Shown piece by piece: positions 35,841-47,800 of a stretch of 64,000 nt of DNA (position 1 is the first letter of the stretch; each line of letters begins with the position of its first letter). The notes beneath the pieces were generated by a model. The model saw only the letters and a program-made list of their open reading frames with translations. It had not been told where the DNA came from and did no database searches. Source of the stretch: Eremophila alpestris peregrina (lineage: Eukaryota > Chordata > Aves > Passeriformes > Alaudidae); NCBI GenBank assembly GCA_009792885.1, contig WMCF01000029.1:310001-374000 (forward strand), read 5' to 3'. A program made the position numbers and the translations under genes.

Positions 35841-38800
35841 CTGCAAGGGAAAAGCCCTAGAGTCAACACAGAGGGATTTAGTAGTCCAAATCAGAAATAC
35901 AGCACCTCCTTTCCCCAGGTGAGCTTTCTATAGGCTCACACCATCTGCTGCAGCCCTGTGGATGTCAGCTTTGGAGCAGAACACAAGCTAAAGCAGCAGG
36001 CCCTGGCACAGCTTGGAGGCATTGCAGGCTCTTTGCAGGACTGGGAGGTCTGGGATCTTCAATCAGTGGTGCTGTTCTGGCACCAGTTCTCCCCAGCCTC
36101 TCACCCCATATATCTGCAGGGGAAAAAACCCTCTGCTCCAATGCCTGGGCTCTCCCTCCACTGCATCACATCCCAAGCCTCCATTTCTGACATCACCTCT
36201 CTGCCATGACATTACAACACTAAAGCTACTCAAAGCTCAGCTGGGAGCACAATTCTGCCTCGATCCAAACATCCCTCAGGACAGAGTGAGGGTAAATAAC
36301 ACAACACAAAGAGAAAACAGAAGAAATTAAGTAGAACTAAGGAGTTTTTCCCTGTAAAATATCTGAGTTTTTCAAAAGCTTCTAATGGTTCCCTATTTAT
36401 TATTATTTTACTAGTAAATATTTATACTACAACAATGTCCAACCACACCAGAGCAGTGGTTCCACTGTGGCAGTGTACATGCAGGGAAAAAAAAAAAACC
36501 TCCTTGCCCTAAAGGGTTTACAATCCCAGGCTTATTTTAATATTTATGAATATTTATTCCTTCAAGTCTTTGCTCGAAATACTTTTATTGCATTGATGTA
36601 AACAACAATTTCTCTGGCATGTGTCCAATTGTTCTGAACAAGGTCTTGTGATGCATTTAGACTTTGCTTCCTTTTATAAAACTGTATTCTGCTATAAAAG
36701 AAAATACATCATTTAACCAAGAAGAAGTAATTTCATTTTGCAATCCTTTTCCCTGCTCTTGGTACATTTGTTATGATATTTTAAAATTTTTATTTTACCA
36801 CACTCTACTTTCATCCCCAGCTTGTTTTCTGTGCTTTATATTTAATAATCAGTGCACATTATTACTCCAGCCTCACTGTTCAAAGCTTCCACTTCAGTTA
36901 AAGCAGGTTTTCTCTTAGATTAGAAATGAAACCAGGGTGGACTGAGTTTTGCTTATTCTGTTGACACCTCAAGGATTTCAGTATCTTAAAACTTTCACAG
37001 AATTAGAGCAATTGTGTAACATGCTAATTTTTTTCTTTTAATACTTATGCACACTTTTTTTTTTTTTAATTCTGCAGATTCTGCAGAAGAAAGACAATGC
37101 TGAGATCTGATAAGCCCTAGTCTTGCTTTCCTTTTTCATTTTAGGCATGTCCTGCACAGCAGGAGAGAGGGCAAACAGACATTGACAGAATTGAACCAAA
37201 CTAAACCCAGGTCCCTCACCTGGCTAACCTTGACAGATCAATAACAGTCCAAAACATACAATTGCCTGTTTGTTTGTTCTCTGGGCGCTACTTTTTTAGA
37301 GCGAGAATCCCTGACCCTGACAGCAGGGACTTCATAAGATGCCTTGTTTTCAAAGAGTTCCCTGGTTCCACACTGCAGACCCAAGAAGATCAGATGGTTT
37401 GTATCAGTATTTTACCTGCCTGACACAAGCCACAAAATCCTTCTGATTGCTGTCTTGAGTCATAAAGGAAGAGATTTTTCCTCACAAACATCTCAAAAAA
37501 ACAGCAGAGAAATACAAATACTGAGTCATCAATAACAAGGGATGAATGCAAAGCAGTTCTGTAGAGAAGGGACCAGGACTCACCCCAAAAGTGTCCTCCT
37601 CTGGTTTGTGGGTCACAGTGATTGGTGGGGTGGGACTCACTTCATAATCACCGACTGAAACCAAAACAACAAAGACAGAAAATTCAGCGTGGCTCCCATG
37701 GGACTCCCAAGGCACCAACACATCCCAACAGCAGTGCCTGGCCTAGAGATTCAGTGCACCCCTAAAAGAAGCTGTAACTTTCATTTTCAGAAGGCACAAA
37801 TCGACCATCAGAGAGTCCCCTGTGCACAGACCAGCACTATGCTGATGTTGTTCCAGCCTCACCAATGAGAAATATTTGGATGCCTGGTGTCCTGGGATAG
37901 GCTCCCACCACCCTTGAGCCCTCTTCCTGGTTTTTAGAAATCTACTGAGTTAAGTGGGGTTAAAACACAACTGACTCCAGCAAAACTTGATCTGAAGAAA
38001 CAGCAAATTGAATGCTTTTTGTGGTGTGTGTTTGGGGGGGTGGAGGGAAGAATCTGTTGAAGAAACATGACAGAATTGAGTCCTGCTGCTCATCCCAGCC
38101 CACACCAGAGAGATGTTGTTGTTGGGGACAGCCCAGCCCACGTGAAATCAGGATCCCTTTTGCTACACCACAACCAACCATCATTTCCTTTCTTTGGGAA
38201 ACCACTAGAGACAGGTGAACATCTCCTGGTCTCATGAGATTACCAAGCTGGTCACAAGCTCCCCAACAATCTTTTTCATGCACAGGGAAGCCAGAGCTTT
38301 GTGCAACCTCCACCAACCTGCTTCTGGCTCCCTCATGTTTGCTATGCAAATCACAGAGGGGAAGGGGAAAGCACAGAAACAAACCAGCCCCAGTATTCAA
38401 ATGGCAAGGGGACACTTACTTGAGACAAAGTTGTCTGTACTTTCTGTGGAAAGGACAAAGAGAGAAGCAACAGTTAGCAGCACAGCAAAGGGAGAGGGAT
38501 CTCCTTCCCCACCCACCTCAGAATACTCCACCACCCCAAAGAGGCCAGGAAAACAACTTTTCATAGTTTTTCCTCTTGGGCAACTGGAAAATTCCTGGAA
38601 ATTGCAGTGCATGTGCCAGCAGGACATGCTGGAGGTCAGGATGGGGAACCCTGGGGTGAAAGGGGAGGGGAGGGAGACTGCTGTGAGGCCAAAATGGGGA
38701 ACAAGTAACACTTTTGAATGATTGGTAAACAACCCTGCATTCAGCAGGCAAGCAAAGCTCAGCAGACACACGGGGCTCTGCAGGATGGAGGTGGAGGGGA

Positions 38801-41800
38801 CAGAAACAGAATTTTCCTTGCATGGCAGTGTGCACCCACAGATAAAATCCTTCAAGGATGAGGACCAACTCTCATGTAGGAGAGCCCAGCTTGGGGCTGG
38901 GAGCTGGAGGAGACCTCCTCTGATGTGCTTTTCATGAGCCACTCAGAACAGCTGATAGCTCCTGAACTGGACACGAGGCTGTGGCTGTCCAAGAGCTGCC
39001 TCCTGCCCAAGACAAGCACAGCAGGCCCTGCTGTCAGCCTGCTGACTGCTCCAGTCTATTCAACAAAGCTCCTTCAGCTCCAGAGGTGGCTGAGGCCACA
39101 GACAGTGAGGTCTAAAGCCCTCAGTGACACTCAGTTTACACAGAGTGAGAATCATGTCAGCTTCCCATTCACTCAAGGAAGTGAGCCTGGTATTAACTGG
39201 AGTTTACACAGCTTTGCTGGCAGAGGGCTCCTGGAAGGATGCTGAAAACACTCACACTGGAACATGGGTGAGGTTTGGAAGGGGAGTGTTAAGCAAACCC
39301 CAGGTGACAAACAGGGCTTTCCAAACCAGGGGAAAAAACCTGAACAAATATTTTTGTTTTAAGTCAAGCAGATGAGTAACCTTTCTTGGCTTTTTCTAGC
39401 AAGAGAGGAGGAAAAAAAAAAAGAAAAAAATATTTTATTTGGCAACTTTTTCTTCTCTATTAAGGCAGAGTCTAGTCATAAAATTCTTGCTGCTTCTACA
39501 TTTCCCCCTTTCCATTTTTCTCTGCTGGACTAAGCAAATTCAACAGAAATGCACAAAACGGGTTTTTTCCATTAAACCCTATTTTTCCAAGCATAAAAAA
39601 TAGACAAGAAATTTCAGCCAACGTCAGTTCTGTGAGAAGTTCCCAGAGAACTGAACACTCATCACAGGTACCTTAACCTTTGTGGATTAAATAAGGAGTT
39701 GGTAGCCTGTGGCAGAGATACCAATGACAACATGCAATGAGATTTTTACAGGAAATCACACAAATCTGTGCTGGGAGCCACTGCCCTGCAGCATCAGAGA
39801 GAAGGCAGATATGGCATGGAGCTTCCATGTCCCAGATTCCAGCTTCTAACAGCACCTTGCTCCTCTCAGCCTGGAAAGCAGAGTGTGGCCTTTTACCAGT
39901 GAGAGGTTTTTGACCAGGGAGTTCTAAAATACATGGTCATAGGTCCTTTTAAATGCTGACAGAAAGTCTTCCAGGCACTATGCTTTGGTTAATTAATTAA
40001 GACTAATAATCTCACCCTGGGCAGTGGCAGCAAAGCCCTTGCATGTGTGAATTGCTGTAATCACCAAGGGGCTTGAATGAGCCACACTGGGGAGCCTTCA
40101 ATGTGTAGCATTTTCTGAAGGAATCTACCTTCAAATGGGAAATTATAAACGTCAGCTGCAGTGAATGTGTATGTCAGCTGTGGTAGTGGACGAAGCACCA
40201 AGCTTCAAGGAAAGTAAATTACATCCTGCATTGGGCTGACAGGGTCTGCCAGGGTGAGGAATGGCTTGGGACTCTGGATCAGAAGAAATAAAGGAAATGG
40301 GTCAGCTCCTGCTGAGAGATGGCTCAGGGTCAGTCAGCACCCCACACCAATAGCACACAAGGCCTGGGTGCAGCTGCATTCACAAGGGCAGTATTTTACA
40401 TATATTCACAGAACCCCATTCTCCCACAGCCTCTAACACAAGATGTTCTTCAAACATCAATGTGCTTTGCCACACCACGGCGTGGCTCAGATCCCTTTCC
40501 AAAATCAGCTCTCCAGAACAGCATTTCTGCCTCCCTTTCCTGCAGGTCCAGCCACCTACTTAGGAGCTGCCCCCATTGCACAGATGGGAAAACTGAGTCA
40601 CAAAGGTGGGACCTGACAGAGCTGAGGCTGCAAACCTGTGCACCTCTCCTCACCCACCTACATTTGATAAGCTCTTCTGTCCTGACAGAAGGAAACATAA
40701 ATAGGTCAGATAGTCAAACAGGGCAGCATCCTTGAAGTCAGAATGCAAATTTTCCACTCCCATCCATATCAGCTCATTTGTTCAATTGTCAGATCTTCAA
40801 GGCAGAGATTTGGGTTTGCATTTATGATATTTGACCTGCGGGAAAACTCTGTGTACATATATGGTGTGATATAAATAATAAATGAGAGTACCGTTGGTAT
40901 TTTGCTATATTTAGCAAACGCCCTATTTTGCTGGATTTTCTTGGGCTGCAGGGGCCAATTTAGAGCTGCCACTTTCTCATGGCATCATTCCTGAAGGCAG
41001 CACAGATCTTAACTCCATGATGGCCAGCGTGGTGTTGCACTGTCAGGGAACAGACCAAGATACTCCTGGAGCAGACAAGGCACAAAAGTCTCTACAGCGC
41101 TTCCCAGAGATGGATCTTCATGTCCTCAAATGCTTTTTTTTTTTGCACTTAAGCTGTGAATCACCAGGGAGTACAACAGGGAATTCCAAGCAATCAGTTA
41201 AGAAATCCCAGCAAACTGATGCAAAGTGACTAATTGAGCTGTCGCATCTTTTGTAGCCCTGTCATCCTGGAATTGCACATATTGCATTCGGAGAGAAAAC
41301 AATCCTGACACCGCTGCATCCAGCTTTAATCATATCACAAATGCAAGCCAGAAGTAAAAAAAAAAAAAAAACAAACAAACAAAGGGACAGGCTGCATCAC
41401 TTCAAAGGCTTTTCCTTTCTAAAGCTTATGACAATCACACAGCAGAACACTTTCTCTCTAAAAAAAAATCAGCAACCTCTTTGGGGCTCCCGGAAAGGAG
41501 ATCCAAAATAATTGGCCGAACTTACATCTTACTCCCATTGAAATTCCTAAAGATCTTTAAAATAAATAAATACACTGCAGAATATGCTACAAAATAAAAT
41601 TATCTAAAGCAGAGTCTCTCCCAACATTAAAGAGTTCATATGACACCAAAGTAAAATTTGGTAGGAAAACCATACTGGTCAGAAGAAGAGGCTGCCAAGG
41701 GTCCAAGGTGATGTTCAGACAAAGACAACTTGGGCTGTCAAGGCCTTGTTCAGGTGCAAGGATTTTTGGCAGGGTCATAGTAAGACCTTTAGATTGCAAG

Positions 41801-44800
41801 GAGCCCCAATGAGACAAACTGAACATCCTACCTGGAAAAGGCTTTTCAAGGAAGTGTCCTTTGATGGTCTGGTTGGCCGAGCCCAGCTGGTTGGTAGCCA
41901 CGATCGTGTAGTTGCCATTGTTGTAGTGAGTGGGTTTGTTGAAGAGCAGGCAGCCCTCAGACACCTCCCCTTGCTGGTAGAACTCCATGCGGATGATCTC
42001 GGTCTCCCGGAGGACCTGGCCGTTGTGCAGCCAGTGCAGGGTGGGAGCTGGGTTCCCGTGCACTGCAAAGGCAATGCAGTGGTCCATGTGCAGCACAGGC
42101 TCCTCCAGGGTAAGGATGCGAGGGGGATCTGGCAGAGAGAAACATGGCAGGCTCACAGCAGCCTCCACCCAACGCCACCCCTCTGAAACTGAGAGCATTG
42201 AGAACCTCCAGAACCACTTGTTCCTTCTGCTCCTCCCATGGATGTCTGTAAAGAGGCAGCACTGAGAGAACCATTCAACCCTCCCTCAAAGGAGGGTCTG
42301 AGCCATGGCGAGGCCTCTTGGCCTTCCAGGGGTATAATTTAAAGACAGGGATGGAAATTTCACCAGCCCAGAAATAATTAAGCTTGAACTGTCCTGTCCA
42401 CACAGCTACTGCTGCTCTCCTTCCCCCAAGGGATCCTGGGCAGACTGCCTGTCCCCATTAAGGAGGACACGGTGACGTAGCACTGTTACATTACACATGT
42501 GCAAGGTGCCTGTGGGAGCTCTCCAGTCACATTGAGCAATTCTGGATTGCATAGCTGTGGAAGCAAACATCCCTCAGAGACTGTCTGTCCTTGGGGGCTT
42601 TGGCTGCCTGAATATCCCAAAGGAGTTCTCACTCGCCGTACAGCCTCCAGGGGTGTTTTAATTAAAGGCACTAGAGTGGGAGAGGGATAAGAAAAGCAGG
42701 AATTCCACCTGCAATTTATTGCATATGCATTGTCTTCCCCTTGGGACACAGCAAGAACTCAAATGTTGCTGTGCTGTAGCATCTAAAACCCCATTTACAA
42801 CGCCTACACCTAAGGTCCCAAACCCCAAGGCTGGCAAGGTCTGAACTAGAAGAGCAAGTTTTGTGCAAAGATACATGACACAAAGATCTATGTCTTCCCT
42901 AAAACTCTCCCTCTCCATCCAGCTACAAAGGCAATCCATTGGGCACCCACAAGGAGGAAAACCAACATAACAACTCAGACCCATCTTTGTGAAAAAAGAC
43001 AGTGAATTTTGAAGGTGACAGAAAAGAAGGTGCAGAGCTGGTTGGAGCTCAGCAAAATTCTCCCACCAGCGCCCATCTACCCTGAACCACACAGTCCTGT
43101 CCCAGCCACCCTCTTTCCTTCACAAGCCCAGATCTGCATGTGGCTTGTTCACATCTTCCTGGCAAGGGGACTCAAAACAGGCAGCCACCTACACACAAAC
43201 CCAGACCTTTTCAGTGTGAAATTACAGCCTGAGTGACAGCTCTGTGAAACAAGAGCAAGGGCAGCAGAATCTGTCGGCAGCTTAGAGGATTTCATGGGTG
43301 AAAACAGGCATGGGCATGGTGCTGTTTAAGGTGTGGAGAAACAGATGCTAAAACACTGTGCAAAAAAAAAGCACCTGTCTGCTGACCAGTCAGCTCTGAG
43401 CTGGGCTGAACTTTAATTACCTCCATCCTTCAATCCATCAATAGCACTTACTGGAAGAAGATGAAAGTGGTAAAGCATCACACAGCATGCATGGGTTTAC
43501 CAAGAATAGCCAGAATCCCACAAGGGTCTCTGCTCTATGTGGCAAGGTTGGGGGTGAGGGTTCAGATTTTTCAAACTACAGAGTAAGGGCAAATATTACA
43601 GACACAGCAAAATACAGCAAATCTCAGCTGCTTGAGACCACAAAGCTGTGTAAACTTCCTTTTAAGGTCAGGGTTTTGTTATATTAGAAAGCACAAAGAA
43701 AGTTGAGCTACTTGCAGATAAAAGTGAACAGCTCAAATTTGGCATGTACACATTTATATGCCATTTGCAGTTTAACTTTGTAGCATCTGACCTGAGAGGA
43801 AGCACTAACATCCCTGAAATTAGTGGCAGGGATGACACTAATTTAATTAATCTTTAAATTAAAGATTTAAACTGTCTTTAGCAAGGGTGCCATTGAACCT
43901 CTCACATAGCATCAGGACAAGAAACTTTGTATTTGTTAAGAGATTTTTTAGTCCCTCTATGGCTTTCCTTTAGTCTATTGAATCTTCCAAGACACAGGCA
44001 GATAATGCCCACCACCACTCTGGCACTGCTGTTCCTTCCCTGCTCTTGTGCTCAATTCTGGATTAATGGAAGCACCAGGAAAGCAAAATTACTGACATTT
44101 GAGAGAGAGAGAGAGCTGTGTGAGGATCCACCTCCATCCCACTGCGCTCAGCTCCTCCTGATCTTCACCCACAAAACCAGTGTGACACAGGTAGCCAGTA
44201 GCTGTGCATTCAAACAGCTCCCAGGGCAGCCCCTCTGGGCTCTGTATGGACAAGGTCTCTCCACTGGTACTTACAGTAGACAGTGAGCAGCACACTGGCA
44301 TTGCTCATCCCCACCACGTTCTCAGCAATGCAGGTGAGCAGGAATCCATTGTCCTCGCTGGTGACGTTCACCAAGGTCAAATTGATGGCATGAACATTGG
44401 TCCAGTTGAGGTTGGTCTAAAAATCCCAGAGAGAAACACAGACAGAAATCAGTGTCTGGTGGCTCCTTTCCTCCCCTCTACCACCCCCAAAAAGGAGGAT
44501 CACGGTTTCCTTGTGAAGAGGTCTCCAAAATCCAAAGACATCTGGGATCTGGGTGAAGGGAGGTATTTCCTCACCTGATCAAACACACCACATCTTGTAA
44601 GAGGAAATACTGGGGAGAGCCATGGCACTGTAGCACTGATAAGCATGGCCATCCTCTAGAAAATCTTACTCAGCTGCTACTTAGCTTTTGCAAACAGGTA
44701 GTTTCACTGGAGTTGCATCAGAGGACACATGAGTTAACTCAATCAGGGAGCACTGAGCTCTGAAGCTCCCTCATCTCCACTTTTTGGCCATACAGAAGAA

Positions 44801-47800
44801 AGGTTCTGCTCCCTTCTGGGAGTCCCCAGCTTCTCACATGGATAGAGCACGGCTTCAGCTTTCCTCTGGATACAACAATTCCTCTTTTCTCATACCATCT
44901 ACCTGACCCTCTGCCCTGGGAGAGCCTAGCAGCTGCTTTGCTCTTGCCACAGGCAGCAGTGAGGCATTGCAGCCCCTACCTGGTGGGTGTTGATGGAGTG
45001 GAGTTCAGCCACTGTCCAGTCCACGTCCGGCAGCGGCGACCCTGAGCCGTTGCAGGTGATGACGGCGTTCTCCCCTTCCCGCACCGTCAGGTTCACGTGG
45101 CTCACACTGATCTCTGGGAGGTCTAGAGGAGCCAAAAAAAACTGCTCAGGCGTGGGGCAGAATTTGCTACAGCCAGCCACAGCAAGTGTGTGGACCCAGA
45201 CCCCACCAAGGTGTTTTCCAAACCAGCACCCCAAGATGAGTAGCATGAGGCAACAGCGTGGCCTTGCCCTACCAAGAAAAGGAGGGGGAAATGTGGACAC
45301 TGGAGATGTGCCAGCGGAGGAGACCCTCTCATCAGCTTTGAATCCAACACTTTCTGTCCAGTTCTGGCCACTCTTCCTCTCACACAACCCCCATACCCAT
45401 CTCTCTACTCCCACAGAAGCTGCTCCTGAGGGCAGTCCCCTGGGATGAGAAAACTGGGTGTACTGGGAGAGGATCCAAGGCATCCCCACCTCCAGGGAAA
45501 AGGCACAGAGCGCTCAGCATTCCAGGTGAAGAAAGTGTCCCTCTAATTTATAACAATCAAAAAAAGATGACCAAGGCTTTGTCCTCACATTAACTGCAGC
45601 TCTCCTAATAGAAGGTGCCCTTGTTCTTCCTTGGTGGTAGCAGAGGGATTCACTGATTTATGGTGGCTCTGATTTACACCAGTTCCTTACTCGGTGCCAC
45701 AGGCACCAAATATCCTTGCAGTGTGAAACAAGACAGTGCTGGTTGCAAGAAGGCCACACAGTCTTCTTGAATAGAGGAGGTTTTCAGAGGCAAATTGAGC
45801 AAGCAGGGCAGGAGGAACTGAGCAGTGGTCCCATCCCATCACAGGGCAGCAGCATCCATCATGCCAAGGCAAAGCCATGGATGGGGACACACACCCTTTC
45901 ACGGCCATCAGAGAGTGACACCAGGAAGGAATCAGCATTGTACCAATTGGAAGGATGCCAGAAGAAAGAAAGCAGCTGTTAACACCTGGCAAAGCTGCAT
46001 AGATGGCAGGAATAATGGAGAGGGAGATGGGAAGGACATGCATGGTCTTCTCCAGGCTGAGCTGGTATCACACATGTCCACACCAAGCCATGCCTGCCCT
46101 CAGCACCAAAGGACAAGGATGATTGTGGTGTCCTTACAACATCCCTGGAGCTTTAATGCTTGAACAGAAAGACTCCTCTGGAGGAGAGCAGACCACTCCT
46201 GCTCTTCCAGGAGTTTGCATGGTCAGAGGAGGTGCTTGTCCTGCACACCAGCACATTTTTGCTCCCAAATCAGCACCCTGCTGTCCCCTGCAGTCTAATA
46301 CCACCACTGATGGAGCTATCTCTCCTCCTGTCCCTGATCCCTAAGGATTTTTCAGTTGTTCTTTAATCCTTGCAGCTTATTCATCCCATGTGGGGAGGAA
46401 ATTACAGCACACTCAAATCTTTTTAGTTCATCCACATGAAGGCACACTTTGGCCAATTTCCAGAGCTTAAAGGGACAGGGTGAGTTTGAAAAAAAACACC
46501 AAAAACCAACTAACCAACAAAACAACAAAAAAACAAGTCATGCAAATCCAAATGTGCATGCTGTTTGTCTACTCCTGCTACAAGTAACAAGCCCAAATCC
46601 CTAGCAGAGAGAATGATTACAAAAAAAAAAAAAAAAAAATTCTGGTTTTCCTCCTTTTTTCAGCCTGTGAGTTTGACAGCTGCTTGTGTACAGACAGTTT
46701 AATTGCTCTGTGGAAGGTACATCTCTTTTTCCTTACTCGGCAAGGGATGCTTTCCAGTAATAGCAATAGCAGAGCAAAACCTGACACCAAACAGGCAGCT
46801 GATGTGTGAACAAGGTGAAGGAAAAAGGGATAACTATTGAACATGCCTCGTGTTGCTCCTGGGGCTGCTGGACTCTTTTAAACATCAGTAGGAAATAGAA
46901 AGAGATATAAAGTCACTTCTGGCTCTTCCCTATAGATACGGGATTTCAATTGAAAAATAAAACAAAAGAAAATGAATAGAGACGTGCATTTCCTAAGAGT
47001 AATTACAAAAGATTCCGTGGCAGTGTCTTTTAACAATATGCTGCTTCTAGGATTTGTTAGGCACAGGAAGATCTACATGAAACAGCTCTTTTCAAGACAT
47101 CACACAGATTCAACTACAGACACTTTGTCAAGCAGCAGCATTGCAGTAAAGAAAATGTCTCAAATCACCCAATATCTTTCATAGGCACATTAATAGCAGC
47201 CTCACATTTACCCAGATATTCTATTTTTAATCTACAAACTATCCCAACCTTCTTGTTCTCAGCCACAGGGTGGGATCCTGCTACATCAGGCTCCCGAAAT
47301 AGCTGGACCTGAGGTGCTGGATTGGACAGGGATCCCTCCTGGCCTCCCTCATGTCCAGCCCAGGGATCCTTACCACACTGGGTGATGTTCATCTCCTTCA
47401 AAGTGATGATGGCTGCATCCATGGTCATGCAGTAGAGATCCTGGTACTGCAGGTTTGCCTCGCTCTTCTCCTGCCAGAGCTGGATCCAGCGGATGTCGCA
47501 GCTGCAGTTAAAAAGGTTCCTCTCTAGTCTCCTGCAGGCAGAGAGAGGTGGGAGAGGATGATGGGATGGGGGAAGGATGAGCAGAGCTGTCACCTAGCTC
47601 TGGGATCCCCAAGGAGGACAGCCACCATGCATGTGTAAGAGCCAGAGTACAATCTTCTCCACGTTATCCGCCTGGGGTCTGCTGGCACTTTTTATTCCTG
47701 TCTTTTCCACAGTCACACATCCATGCATTCACAGTCTCCTTTGTGAGTGCACACAAGGTTTTACATCTCCCAGGGCAGCACACAGATGCACTCCCTTGTC

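Larger units (their letters stand above)
38444..41831 (-). other. NTRK3: NTRK3 intron between second-Ig exon and microexon (3,388 nt)
   Basis: It is bounded by GTAGGA at 41831 and TTCCACAG before 38443. It contains A-rich runs at 39412-39430 and 41356-41383 and a possible MIR-like fragment near 40571. A patch at 41225-41345 carries several CpGs. No exon was recognised. Confidence 0.85.

Noticed and set aside
41587..41615. Minus-strand text reading DNFIL, resembling part of a mammalian TrkC stalk, after a TTTAG
   Set aside because: It is followed at once by a TAG stop and lacks the EST part. The true stalk exon with strong splice sites is at 38420-38443. Considered coincidence.
44926..45489. 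Long minus-strand frame covering the first Ig exon as a single 187-residue protein
   Set aside because: Only 44980-45122 matches TrkC; the rest is intron read through without a stop.
46621..46639. Poly-A tract as the tail of a processed pseudogene
   Set aside because: No coding-like sequence was found in any frame upstream on the plus strand, and no target-site duplication was seen.
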